A stretch of DNA of 64,000 nt from Bryopsis sp. KO-2023. Taxonomy: Eukaryota; Chlorophyta; Ulvophyceae; Bryopsidales; Bryopsidaceae. This document shows, one piece after another, positions 12,715 to 25,601 of this stretch. The notes beneath the pieces are model-generated. The model saw only the letters and a list, made by a program, of their open reading frames with translations. It was not told where the DNA came from and did not search any database. Each line of letters starts with the position of its first letter. The stretch's first letter is position 1. The position numbers and the translations under genes are program-made. Where the stretch lies: contig BSYQ01000007.1 of NCBI GenBank assembly GCA_030272585.1, positions 872,001 through 936,000 on the forward strand. Reading direction: 5' to 3'.

Positions 12715-15104
12715 TGTAATCGATTCACAAGACTGTTGTTCCTACTTTGGCGGCGCTCCCGGAAAGGAAGGAAAGTGAGTTGAGGTCCCGGATTCACCGA
12801 GAGGTGTGGCCCCTCATCATGCCCAACCGACATTGCAGTTTGTGGTGTGGTGTAGGACTTGTGTCAGTGAATCATACAGCGCATGTAATGGACACGAGAT
12901 AAGAAAAAAGATAGGTGTGCATGAAAAACATTCTCTCCCACACCCACCCACCCTCTTTTCATCTGCGCAGTACTTTCTGTGAAAGGGCCCGGCAGACACA
13001 CAGCTCAATGAGCTAGAATGAGTTCCATCCGCTAGATGTGGTAGTCAGACTAGAGATGCTGGTGTTGTGGCACCCATTGGACTGGTCATTCTGAGCAACC
13101 GCAAGGGCCTCCAGTGTCGGTGAATATGGTGGAATCGGATTATGTTCAAGGTTGAAAGAGCTTTCTAGAGTGAAGCTTTTTGATACACAAAGGGTGTTCC
13201 ACCAGTCTCCAAGACTGCATCCAGTCCCACAGCATTCACCACAACCAAGGAAGCAAAAGCAAGCAGCGTAATTCTTGAAAATGAACACCCTGTGCAGGAC
13301 AAGAGAGCAACAAAGAATGGATTTTGACAGCAACCACCAATTCAATGTCTCCGATGCACTCGCTCATCGAACTAATGGCGAATCTTTACACTCCAGAGAC
13401 GCCCTCGTTAGACAAATCTGCAAGGCAAGACCTCACCATTTTCCCCGACTGTTTCGAAAAACCATGGGTATGCAACATGCAACCAGGAAGTTTTTTCGCC
13501 GATTGCTGCCCCCACCATTCCCCTCTTGTGTGGGATTTTCTTCCAAGAGCGATGCCAAGATGTTGCACCAATCGCTTAATACAGAAAACAGCAACACCTC
13601 GATCCCGCTTTATTCAACCCATGATTTTTCCATTGATCATCAGTAATCTCATGAGATTACCTTTCAATCCCCAATGGGGTGAAGTTAAGACTAAGCAACC
13701 CTTGCTCCCTATTGCAGGAGGACAGCAGTGCATCCCACCCAGTGTACCTGTTATTTAACTTTTTCTTTCAACCTTTTTTTTTTGTTTCCGCTTGTTAAAC
13801 CCTACCTCCACACCGCTGAGCCTCACCCCCGGAAAACAAACCCATTCTATAACACTTTGAATTGGTTTTCTTTGCCTCCCAATCGACTCTGCGCAAAGCA
13901 CTGTACGGAGTCTTAGTTTCACTAGCTTTCCCCTCCCCCCCCCCCCCTTTCTTGTGTCCGTTATAGGATTCCCCCCCTCCCTTCCCTATGGTTTTCTTTC
14001 TTTTTTGAAAAATAAGATACAGAAAAAAGATCCTGCTAGCAACCATAACATAAAACAACGCAGCAGAATTTTTCCCCCCCCACCTTGATGATAAACACAT
14101 GTGTTTCAAACACAAAAAGAAAACCACCCCACGAAATTACACTGTTCAATTCTTGCTCCGAATCGACATCCCTTCGAGAGCAGTTGACTAGGAAAATTTC
14201 ACAAGAATAAACACTGATGCACCCCCCATTCTCCAGCATGCTTTCAAAAGAATCAAGTGAAAAAAAAAAAAAACGAAAAAGCATAAAACCCTCTCCTTTT
14301 TTTCTTCGGTCCCCTTGAGAAATACCAGCTGAAGCTGAATTGCTTTTTCACCAGATTCCTCTCTCTCTGACGAATTAGTAATCTTTTTCTTTCTTTACAT
14401 ATACGGTGCTTAGGACCACATGAATACTCTGCACTTCCAACAAATAAACTCTAGTTTGGATAGATAGGTCTTCCAGTGCTGAACAAAAACTGGAAAATGT
14501 GTGGTGCTTGGTGCTTATTCCTATAAACACATGTTTTCCCACCCCCACCCCCATTTGCTGTGTGCATGTTTTTTTAGAAGCCCCCCTTGCCTACCCAAAT
14601 CCCCCCCCCCAAAATGATATATTATCAATCTTGAACCAATCCAAAGAATAAACGGTTTCGATGCTGGCGACGGACAGGGGCTGGAAACTTGTCATGCCCC
14701 CAGAATTCTTATCAACAAAAAAGAAAACCCAAGAAAGAATGAAACGCCCCCTTAAAAAACGCACAACCCATGATTCTCCCACTGGGGTCGCTGAATCTGA
14801 TTCAAGTTGTTCTCTATGGATTCTTCTTGCGTTTCCGGCCATGTGCATAGACAAGCCCCTCCCCCCCCCCCCCCCCCAAAAAAAAAACGCCCAGCTGATT
14901 TCAAGGACCGGACACATCTGCCATTAATTCTTTGATCGGATTGATCTCCTCAGAAGACACTAATTCAACACACAACAACAAAACTGTCAAATATTCTTCA
15001 CCATAACAGTTCATTCTCACCATGAAATATATCGGAAACATTGACTGGAACTATTCAACATATTTTGGCACAAGACAATCTGAGCGATCATGGAAATGCC
15101 CCAG
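12715..15104. other. Long gap with no supported gene
   Basis: This lies upstream of the OPT gene and downstream of the protease gene. It contains a minus-strand ORF at 13345-13013 with a Cys-rich then Ser/Thr-rich C-terminus, and an overlapping frame with a signal-peptide-like hydrophobic stretch after a TGCACAG acceptor at about 13290. Neither can be tied to a gene model. Homopolymers are frequent, including 17 C at 14861-14877 followed by an A run. A further exon of the protease gene could lie here. Confidence 0.4.
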
Positions 15105-18100
15105 TCAACTGGTTTCATGCTGAAAATCATTGTTTCGTTTACCTCTTGTTCTGATGATCCCACTGTTGCATCCAGCACAGATTGCTATTTTTGGTACTCC
15201 ATATTTCTTGAAACATCGACCATCATCAGTTCTGGTCCATGATTTGCACCCTTACAAACACACGCACAAAAACCCAATGAACTACAGAAACAGCCCAGTT
15301 CAAGTGCCGATTTCCAAACCTGTGGAGAAAACGAAAACATACCTAATATGAACCAAAAAAAATCTGGTTCCACCCTCAGCCATTGAGCAACGCGTTTCAA
15401 AAACTTGTTCGCTTCATATACATCCATGTTTTGTTTGCTTACTTTCATCATTGTTGCAAAGCTCGCAACATTTGGAAGGGTCTTGTGTGTTTGGAACATT
15501 GCTCAGGTCAAGGTCGAAGCCTTGGAAGTCCACCCCATCCAGCACTTCCCCACAAACGCCCCCCTGATCCTGGGAGGACCCAGGAGAGTTGTCTTGCGAC
15601 TTCGTTTCACTTGGAGAATCAGGGGGGCTTTCCTTGCCATCGGAGCCAGACACCGTCCCACTGATGCAAACAGGGCAGGAGGATTCCGCTGGAATGGAAT
15701 TCCTCATCCAGCATGCGCCCTCAGGGTTGAATTCAGTTTTCTCACTGATCCACGTCCATGCCTTGCAGTCTGACATAGAAACATTCCCATAAGTAAGACA
15801 ACAATATCCTCTTGATCCTCAACAAAACATTATCGCGACACAAAAATACCGTCTTTCCAAAAAAAAGTTTCCCTGGATTATGGTACATAAGATATTACCC
15901 TCCAAAAAAAGGGTGTTGAGGTGATCAGTCGCACCATTCGTATTCTTGCACAGGCTGCAGCAGTCCCCAGCAGTCTTTGTGATCGAGTTCCGGCCGTCGT
16001 TTATGGGGCTGATTCCACCGTTCAGATCAACACCGCTCTTCCCTTCACAAGAATTCCCTGACCCAGCGCCACCTAGAAACCCAACCACCACAATCAAACC
16101 ATCTTGACCAATTCCCACCTACCCCCCAAGAAAAAATCTGTCAGGATGAATAAACTAGTCAGCTACACACTGTGGTGAAGTCTGTACGTATGTCAGATAC
16201 ATATACCACCATATTTTCATTGTTGGAGTGAAAACTATCCCTGCAATTATATCCTGTCACAATATGTTCCCCATTTTTCTTCCTGTGGTTTAATGCACAG
16301 AGAACAGCTACCTGCTTGTTCAGCAGCGACAGGGGAACGGTCTTCTTGTGAGCATGAGGGGTTTTCTTCGATGATCTTTTTGATCCAGTCATGAAAAGAG
16401 CTGACCCGAGTTCCCACACTGGGCAGCCGCCGAGACCCGCAGATTTCAGGGCCAAAGGAAGTTACTGCAACCAAAGTATCTCTTTGGCTGTCGGGATCTT
16501 CGAAAATCAATGGGCCACCAGAGTCACCTTGAACACAAAAACACAAACAGACCACATTAAAACAATTAGGAGTTCTTTCCCCCAGCATATTGTGCAACAG
16601 TAAGAAACAGGAATGTATATGGTAATGGACTGCACACGTATTTGGTACAAACCTACAGCTCCAGGTGAGATGAGTAAGTAAGTGTTGTGGGCTGGGAATG
16701 TTCACTGGGTAACCGTATCAGTAGTTGAGAGTGTCAAGCAGAAAATGACCTTCGCAAGTGTCGACTGCCCCTCCATCAGCACACAACATGTTGTCTTTGA
16801 TGAGCCCATTGTAGACGACGTTCAGGTTGCACTGATCGTTTCCGATCATCACAAAGCCATTCATCTGCTGTAGAGTGTTGGCAAAGGTACCCAGATTGGT
16901 TCGACCCCACCCCAAAGCGGTCATTCTCAAGCCTTCCCCCTTTGCCCAGATAACCACAAAATGTCAAATTATGAGCCAGTTCTGTAGACTTTACTTAATT
17001 CCACGTCAGGAAACTTTGATTATGATGCTGTCAATCATAATCTTGATATGTAGCATCAAGCCAAAGTTCCTGACAGCACATCCAGAGTGGGGATCTTCCA
17101 TTTGATGGGCTGGATTTAATGCCTGGAAATTCCAAGGATTTGATTTTTTCTTAGTTCACCTGGGTTCCCCCGATGTCGAGGTCAAGGTACTGTTTTGAGG
17201 ATGGCTTGTCCAGAATGATGGCTGCAAGGTCAAACCCTTGCTTCACATCCCCGGACCAGTTTTCATGTAAAATCGTTTTGCAAGTGAATCGTAACTGCAC
17301 ACCAAACCAAATCAAAATTCAGCCCTTCCCTGAAAAGGAACACGGAAATAACCCAGAAAATCACAAACTCTAAGATTATGACTAGAACTGTGTAGAAGGT
17401 AGAATCTATGCGTTTTCAACTGACCCCACCTCAGCCTGCGGATCACGGCGCTCCAGCCCTCCAATATTAACACGAGGTCTGACCTCAGCTTGGGGGTTGT
17501 TGGGATCCACACAGTGGGCTGCTGTGATGACCACATTGGGGGCCACCAAAGCAGCCCCACAGAAGTGGCGCTGGGTGAAAAAAGTCTTTAGGGAGACTGC
17601 GAAAGGAAATCGGCCTCGCTCCGCACTCTTGCCATTCTGTCACAGTGCCAAAATTGACCTAGTGATTCATGATCGGATAAACAAAAGTAGGACCACTGGA
17701 AAACTGGCTGAAGTTTATGTATTGTCAATGAAAAGAAAGAAGTGTGTGATCAAATTCGATCCCAGCTGGTGGGCGCTGGGAAATTCCCTAAGTCATGTGG
17801 CAGTCTTTCCAGGAAGTCGAAATCACAAGAAAACGCAACGCACCACGATGCGGGGCTCAACAGCAGTGTCCCCCTGTTTCAACTCACGCCCTGCAATACA
17901 AAAAAATCCCTCAATACAGCGGCACCACAGTAGACGCGTGCTCTACGGTCCCATTGAATCGAAAACATTCAAACACGAACACAAAAAAACAAGTCCACGT
18001 GCGATCCATCAGGGCTTGTACTACCCTCGGCTGGACGCTCCCGCTTGGAGAACCGACAGCGAGGCTGTGCCAATACACCCCAAGCACACGATCTACCCTA

Positions 18101-18168
18101 CCTTCCGCCGCCGCCGCCAACAAACATACAGCCAGAATCCCAACCCAGCTGCTAATTAGCACGGACAT
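15105..18168 (-). CDS. Secreted trypsin-like serine protease (S1) with two PAN/apple-like modules
   Basis: Exons read downward: 18168..18102, 17890..17844, 17636..17430, 17294..17160, 16939..16750, 16527..16312, 16072..15935, 15769..15443 and 15250..15105. All are in phase, giving about 490 residues. The N-terminus MSVLISSWVGILAVCLLAAA is a signal peptide. A short propeptide ends EPRIV, and NGKSAERGRFPFAVSL follows, the usual S1 activation site. The catalytic triad is complete: His in ITAAHC, Asp in FDLAAIIL, Ser in EGDSGGPL. An Asp sits six residues before that Ser (S1 position 189), predicting cleavage after Lys or Arg. After the protease come two Cys-rich repeats of the type CCxLC...CKxWT...CW/CF...SG, like PAN/apple modules. 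The last exon is read through to a stop at 15105; a donor at 15142 could instead lead to further exons. It is likely an extracellular or cell-wall protease. Confidence 0.85.
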
Positions 18169-19222
18169 CCGACCTTTTCCAGCCCCCATCCGAATAGAAG
18201 CCACGCTCAGAGGAGAGGCGTCCCAACAGCCAGCCAAAACACCCACAATGACAAGACTGGCGAGCAAAAAAGCCCGAATCTCAATCCACACAGAATGGCA
18301 TGTTACCTCAGGAGGATTGGATGGTGTAACACACAGACGCAAATCAAGTGTGGAACGCCTCTCCAAAGGCTGATCTTTTCTGGTGGTCGTTTCTATTCGT
18401 TAAAATTCCATATGCATGGGGTGGTCCTGTGCACCTTGTCACCAGGTTTGGCCACCTTAATATTTTCATTGGACCAAAAGTTTGGGGAGATGTAGACTAA
18501 AAAACTTTTCTCTTATTCACTTTGTCCCCTTCAGGTTTTGTGCTTGATCCCAGATGCACAGACAGTATGCATCCACACCCCTTATCACCAGTTCACCCAA
18601 CCCTTTCCCCCTTTAATTTTCTTCGGAAGTTTGGGCATCTCTGGATGGGGGTGTGAAGACCTGGACAGCCTTGTTTTTTTCTTTCGCTAGGCTTAACAGA
18701 AGCAAAAAATTCCAAAATATCTTTGCGCAGCATTTTCGGAAAAACAGTGGGAAGAAATCATTCAGGGATGCAACAAAAAGGCCTCCTATCAGGCATAATG
18801 GGAATCCACCTTCGGATCTTCACACGTACAAACTGTCTGCACAGTTGTCTTCCAGACACCTTTTTCGTGAGTTTTCGTATTTGACGGATCTTTTGGCCCG
18901 ATTTCTCGAGACCATTTTTGTGGGAAGGACTTGAAAGGAAAAGTAAAGCGGTTCTTACAAAACTGTAAATAAGCAAACATATGCCACCACACGATCCGTC
19001 TGCAAAATCTGTTGCTCCATGCGGTGAGCGGACCAAAACCTCAAGAAATCTTGAACTACTCCAGAAAAAAGATGACGCATGCAAGAAAGAAAAAGGACAC
19101 AAAAGATCTACGCAATGAACATCGGACCTCAAAATTCAAAGTTTCTCCTCTAAACCAACGAGACGCACCACCTCACATAAGCCGGAAGCCTCTTGTACGA
19201 GATGGGTGCAACAGTCATGGAG
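18169..19222. other. Intergenic gap
   Basis: This lies between the FZL stop and the protease start, both genes on the minus strand. It serves as upstream region for the protease and 3' UTR for FZL. I see no ORF with protein-like composition. Confidence 0.5.
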
Positions 19223-22200
19223 TTACTCGATGCTTGCAACTCTGGATTTGAAGCGTTCCAGTTCAGAATACAGATCAGCCCTAGCACTCTCAGCAGCCTT
19301 AACCCTTTCCACATCCTTTTCGAAAATCACCTCCAGAGGGGCGGTCATTTTCAACACCTGTCTGTCGCAATCCTCCAGCCCAGTGCTCAAATCCTCCTCC
19401 ATACCCCCATCCACTTCTTTGAAAACCTCTGTGGCAACCTTCCGGACCTTTCCTTTGACTTCGCCCCTCCTCAGCGGCAAGTTGAGCAGTGCGACATACC
19501 CAATCACCAAACTCAATGCGACGGCTAAGAAATCCTCCGAGGTGTATGGTAAAATGAAGGTCAACACTAAGCCTATGCCCACCGCCGCAATCGCTGTTCC
19601 AGCTGTGGCATTCACGGCGTCCCGAATCTCAGCTTCGATCAATCTTTCGCATAACTCCACTCCAAGCTCTGGGGTTGCCATGACCTGCAAATCCACACAC
19701 CCTGATCACACCATGTGCAAATGTTTCTGCAGAAATACCTGGTACAGATTGCAACTGATGTGAAAACATGCTTTTCCTCAAACAATTGACAGGAGCCTGT
19801 CAATGAGAAATATTATTTTCTCATCCCATATTCCATCAATCCGACCGATTCTGCACAATTTAGCAGAGAAGTGGAAGTCAGCCAGGGCAAGCAGCTGTTG
19901 CTTGTCGAGAGCAGAGCTTCCACAAGTATCAGCAGCGGGCGATTCTCCTCGGCACGAACCTTTTCAATGATGGAGGCCACTGATTCGGTAGGTTCACCGT
20001 TCTCGGACAAGTCTACCTCCCTGGATCCTTTGGGCAGCTCTTCCTCTTTGGCCACCTTGTAAAGGGTTTTGTATTCTTCCAGAGCTTGATCCAGCGACAA
20101 ATTTTTCTGGTCGATGCAACGCTGGGCAAATTCGAAATAGTTTTCGAGCTGTGGAAAGACGAAACCAGACACACGCTTTCAGCACAAGAATGATTGGCCA
20201 GCATTGCTATTTTCTGACCATCAAGCACTGCCACAAGAGAATGGAAGACTGACTGAGTAATTTCGGCCAACCACCATCTTGGGATGCAAAAGTTGACAAA
20301 CGATCCATGACGGACATGATTTTTTAAATTTGATTTTTTCTAATCCCAAATTTGGAGCTGCAGAGTGGGGACAAGCACCTGATTTTCGAAATTCTTCCCC
20401 AGCCACGAGTCGTGTTCATCGACCACTTGTTTCAGGTCTTCGACGACCGTCCCCATCGCCACAGCTCCGAAGCCTTTGGACAAATCAGGCGAGGAAGCCC
20501 CGTCACCGCTCGATAAGTAGCCCCTGAGCGTCTGAATCCTCGACAGCTGGAGAGTGTCGTCCACGAAGCTCTCGATTCTCGAAACGACCTTCAACACACC
20601 CACCAAGTGTCAGCTGGAGCTCGACGGATCCGAGGAGGCAACGTTCGAAGATCTGAAGCTCACCAGTGAATGACGTCCGAATAACGTCTTTCGAAGCAAT
20701 CACCTTGTCGAGCAAATCTCGCACGGTCCTTCTCTGAACGACGCTGTCTTTGACCATTTCCACACGGAACTTCTCCAGTTGCCGACGCACGGCTCGAACA
20801 GCCGCGAGATCTTTTTCCGCCGACGCTAGCTCGTTCTCCAACTGTCGTCCACATGCGTCCATCAAAGCGTCAGCAACGAACAGCGGCGTCTGAAGCTTTA
20901 ACCGGACGCTTTCGCCAGAGAACGCACCACTCTCACCCGAGAAGAATCCAAAAATGAACTCCTCCAACTCTTGAAATCTACTCTCCTTCCAGTTCGCATC
21001 TTCCTCATAATTTGGATTCTGGCCGCTTTTCGCGACGACCGCCTTCTTCGCAGACACAGGCCACACAAACGCTTCGTCCAGTTTCAGCAAATCTTTTGCG
21101 TTCTCGCCGACGAAGGCTCGAACCTCGTCGACGTCCTGGGATCCTCCCAGAATATCCACTTTGTTCACAACGAAAACCACTTTTTTGCCCCAGCGCCGGA
21201 TGTACTCCAGAAACTTGACCTCGCTCTCTGCAAACGGCCTGTCCGCCGACATCACGAACAACACCATGTCCGCTCTAGGGACATATTCTTCGGTCAAGCG
21301 CTGCTGCCTTTGAAGAACCACATTGGTTCCAGGAGTATCGACGATACTGACTTCGCGCAGGAGGTCCGCAGGCAAGAACTGCTCAACGATGCCATCAGCG
21401 TTCGTCTGGTTTTTCTGTTCACCATCAGTGTGCCGCAAGATGCTCACTTCGTTCGTGGTGGGCAAAATACCTTCCTCCAGGAACTTATCCCCGAGAAGTG
21501 CGTTGATCACAGACGACTTGCCTGAGTTGAACTCCCCTGTTCAGAATCACAGCAAGGATTGAGAAAAAGAAACTCACACAATTCAGAAATCGGACAAATC
21601 AATTCCAATATCTACTTCAGCATTTAGATAAAACCTCTCCTGCTAACGGTGGGGGTTACTTGCAGATTTCATTGTTCACAGACAACAATTGAAATTCAAT
21701 CGATGCAGGAGAGCTTGAGCAATCTATTTCCACCTGGCAACCCCCCCCCCCCCCCCAAAAAAAAGGCTGATTTCGTTTTGACAAAGACAGGTGGGTCATT
21801 TTGTCTCTTCCACTACCTGGAATTGCGATATCATCTACATGATGAACATAGAGAAAAAACTGGCAATGACTTCCCTCCCTTTGGACCTCACATTCATACT
21901 CTTCTTTTTCGCCTAAGCATAGTCCCCTGTCATTTTCAACTAATCCCCATGGTCAAACAAAAGTTGCAACTTACCCACCACGACAACCAGAAAGAGCTCG
22001 TCCAGTTGCTTCAGCGCTGAATCCAGCAGTCCGATTTCCTCCATCTCAGGGGACACCTTCCTCAGCATTGCCAGAATTTTTTCTACCAAGGCCTTCTCTT
22101 CCGAAACCAGACTATCTGCCTTTTTTGACAGCAATTTCTTCCCAGGCGTGTTCCCAGTGCCGCTCACGTCCGTGTCTTTTTCACTCAGGTTTTGAAGGAT

Positions 22201-23094
22201 GATTTCCGCCGCTTCATCAGGTTCCACATTGTCGGAGCTTCCACAGGCCCTAGCCCCCACGACCAACAGTTTCGAATCCAAGGCAAGTCCATCAGCACCC
22301 GACTTGACGAGATCCCGAAGACTGCTAGCATCGCCAAAGCCGAACTGAGCAATCACTGGAATCGAACCACCTTTCTGCTTGATTTTTGACTGTGCGATCA
22401 GCTCCTTGTCTGGGACGCTGCCATCCGGAGTGGAAACCACCACCAAGTTGGCTCCATCAGCAGCTGCTTTCCTTGCTTCATCGACAGTTTGAACCATTTG
22501 CCCCACCAAAACGGCACCCCCTTTCAGAGTTCTCCTGGCAACCGCTGTCGGGACACCCCGTGGTGTCAAGAGCACCCCATTGGCATTACATGCATCAGCA
22601 ATATCGGTTCGATCGACGATGATCAGGGAAGCTCTGTCCCTGATGATTTCTTGCAGTTTCAGAGCAGCATCGTACAGTTCCCCGGCACTGGTGCTTGCAT
22701 CCACATCCTCTGACAAAACCACTGCGGTGACCCCTCCACTGATCCCAGAGCTCAAGCCTGGCAGGATATCTCCTTTCAACACTTCGCTTGCCGAAACTTT
22801 AAGAAACAAGGCGGGCAGTTTCACTTTGGCTTGTTGCTGTCCAGCTGGGAACAGCCCCAGTCCTTGCGGGGCAGCAAATCTGCGAACTGGCCTTTGTGCT
22901 CTTTTGGCAGCCACTTCCAGAAATCTTCCACAAGGTGCAAGCAAAGGGGCCTTGCCTCGTGCCAAAGAAGGGTTGTGTCTGTTGGATCTATTCTCACTGA
23001 TTGAACTCCCCACTCCATGGAATGCCACCCCAGGGCACAACAGGGATGGTCTGGGGGTCCTTGACAAAAGGTGGTCACTTCCAAAAGTCACCAT
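19223..23094 (-). CDS. FZL: FZL-like chloroplast dynamin/mitofusin-type GTPase with N-terminal ThiE-like barrel
   Basis: Exons read downward: 23094..21975, 21536..20704, 20588..20379, 20148..about 19924, and 19684..19223, about 949 residues, close to plant FZL. The N-terminus is Ser/Arg/Pro-rich like a plastid transit peptide. Residues about 100-300 resemble a thiamine-phosphate-synthase-type TIM barrel (ASLIIVDRTDIADACNANG, then GVPTAVARRTL, GANLVVVS). The GTPase follows: P-loop GEFNSGKSS, switch TTNEVSILRH, VDTPGTN, and NKVD. Helical regions come next, then a membrane hairpin (TAIAAVGIGLVLTFILPYT and FLAVALSLVIGYVALLNLPL) and a coiled coil. FZL proteins shape thylakoid and envelope membranes in chloroplasts. 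The intron 20703..20589 is inferred because the frame otherwise breaks after LTLGG. The donor of the fourth exon (19813-19924) is uncertain. Confidence 0.88.
21741..21756. repeat. Poly-C/poly-A tract in the first FZL intron
   Basis: About 16 C are followed by 8 A. In the sense strand of FZL this reads T-run then G-run. It lies inside intron 21974..21537. Confidence 0.85.
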
Positions 23095-25601
23095 CGCTCA
23101 CTCACGACGGAACGGGCAAGAACTCCACGTCGAATCCGACGGGTGGCATATGCTCAAGGATGTAGGATCGAGAACCCGAGGGCTAGCGTCGGGGATAGTC
23201 GCGCTTCGCACGATAATGACGACGTCTCGTGGGAAATGGACTGGTTCAAGGAGTGGGGGAAAAATGGACAAGGCGACGTCGCGAGAGGGGTGCTCGCGCG
23301 AAATGGCGCAAATCTTCGGCGGAGAAAGATGTGAAGAAAGAATGATGCAAAAGACACGTGGATCAACAGATTTGGTTTCAAACGTAAACAACGTCATCTG
23401 TTTGAGATATGAAAAAAAAGGGAGAAGAGGCTCCCCCCCAAAACGAAAGATGCCTGCTTCGTTTCCCGACCCTCACCGAAAATTGTGCATTTGTCAGGGA
23501 GCAAAAAGAGATATATGCAGCAGAAAACCCTCAAGGATGCAGAGCAACAGATGGTTTCATTTCCAAAAAAAGAAAAGATGGACAAAAATGCTTGATCCTG
23601 TCCATACTGTTGCGTTTTCTCCATCTTTTCCGCGCATACTAACAAAATATAAGTCCGAATTATATGTGTTGGGGCTGCATTGTACAAAACTGTGCTTAAT
23701 GGTAAAAGCAACCAAAATCGGAAGCTGATCAGCCAAGGTCATGACCTTCGCCAGCATGTTAGTATCTTTTCCAATGAAGTAACACACCCCTCATCAACTG
23801 AATGGGGTCCTGTAGTTATCTGGACAGCCATGAGGGCTGGACATCACCAGTGGAGAGCTTTCATGATCGCTTGGTGTTCAATGTTATGCATATCTTGGGA
23901 TTGGGATCACTATATTGATTACTTTCACCATATTAGATGGCCTGACCGATGCTTGTTGATGAAAATCTAAGTGTTCACAAAGATTATTTGGGTGGTGAAG
24001 GAACCTAGACTCCAGAGGCAAATAAACACATTGTCTCGCCAGTGAGCAAACTCCTCAGGTTCCCCAAATTATGTGTTTTACAAGAGACTTCCCATCGTGA
24101 GATGACCCTTTGCTTGGTTTGCTGTTGAAGCGGCCTTCAGCATACCATGCAGAGCACTCAGCCTATTATCTGCAGTATGTTCTTTTTCTCGGCGATTCCA
24201 GCACCTCGCCGCATGATGTTGGTTCACTGGATGGCTTTTATCCTGCTGCTGCTGAGAACACGATCACAGCAATACGTTGATTTGGATCATCAAATTTGAG
24301 ATCTGTGGACAATCTCATCTGGACTCCAGCTGCCACCTCTGGTGGGACTAAATCCACCTCTCCTCTGGATACAAATCATTCTGCTCCAATCATCTGAAGA
24401 TGACTCATCTCGTGGACCAGGAATCAGGAACAGTACCCATCCAGATTTTTCTTGACCAGCATGTCTTTTTCCGCGGACGCCAGCCGATGCGCAGGCTCGT
24501 CCTCCGACTTAGAGGGCAGAGTCCACACGTCTGACACTCCATCCCCACTCTTCGAGCCCCATCTGGCTTAATCTCAACACCCAGAGGTTTATCACAATTA
24601 CTCATTCAAGCGAACCTGCACACGAGAGCCGTCGTCAATTTCAGGTGTGATAGTTTTTTCTTGGTTGTGCTAGTGGACACGGTGTGGTACTGCGTGCCAA
24701 CGCCCTTTCAAGTGTGATGCGGTACACGCGCGAGACATGCGCACCACCAACACATTCCATGATTGAAAAGCCCTAAATAGTCTCTTCCCTGATTGTTCGA
24801 AGCCGTTCACCGCGACCCCAGCCGTCCCAGGAATATTTGCGATGAAGGTGCACTGGCGTTGTGGGGTCGATGGAATATTGAAAGACGGGGGGAAGTTTTC
24901 CATGTGAGTTCAGAGAGCAACGTCACAGCTGAGGCGAAACGCCCGTGATACAAGCACAAGCTCGGTATCACAGAGGTGGGGGTAACACTGGTTCAGAATC
25001 ATCTCGCATCTGGACAAGAGGTTCATTTTCCCATGTGAAATTGTCGCGTGAAATCGAGAGACCTCGACCCAAACTCGTGTTGAAGTCAATTGGGCCCCGC
25101 GGTTCTCCAACTTTTTTCACTCGCACCGTTCTTCGTTCGGGACAATTTCGTGTGGTTGAAGATCACATTCAGTCTGGTCATTTCCTTCATGTTTCCCGTG
25201 GCGCGCGGGAACGCTGTGCGCCTCTGAGCGAACAATTGATCGTCAGGGAGGGGTGCGCCGTGAAATCCAACTCTGATCTGGTCACTCTTCGTTCCCCTTC
25301 GCACCACAGAAGCACGAATGCATCCACTTTGATCTTTGGTTGCACCGCAGTTCGTTCCACATCGCACAAGGAAATGACAAAAGCCGTTTGCTTTACTAGC
25401 GTGGTTATGTGCTTTCAACTTCAGCACGAGTTCCAACAGGAAATCGCAGAGGGATGGCCGCTGTGAGAGCTCTTTCCCCCTGGTGGTTTTACGCTATGCC
25501 AGGTGCACATTTTTCTGTGACACAAAGACCCTGTCGGCAGGGTGCGTTTCAAACGGTTGCAGTACCTCCCTTATCCAGAAGTGGATGAGCAGCTGGCGAA
25601 T
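23095..25601. other. Divergent intergenic region, 2.5 kb
   Basis: This lies between the divergent FZL (-) and the small secreted protein gene (+). Minus-strand ORFs at 24903-24670 and 24605-24405 are short and show no recognisable domain; they could belong to a small unrecognised gene, but I cannot connect them. The rest looks non-coding. Confidence 0.4.

Noticed and set aside
13013..13345. Minus-strand ORF with Cys-rich and Ser/Thr-rich parts
   Set aside because: No recognisable domain, and a different overlapping frame looks equally protein-like. It cannot be assigned to a gene.
24405..24903. Minus-strand short ORFs between FZL and the secreted protein
   Set aside because: Short, no domain and no consistent splice model.
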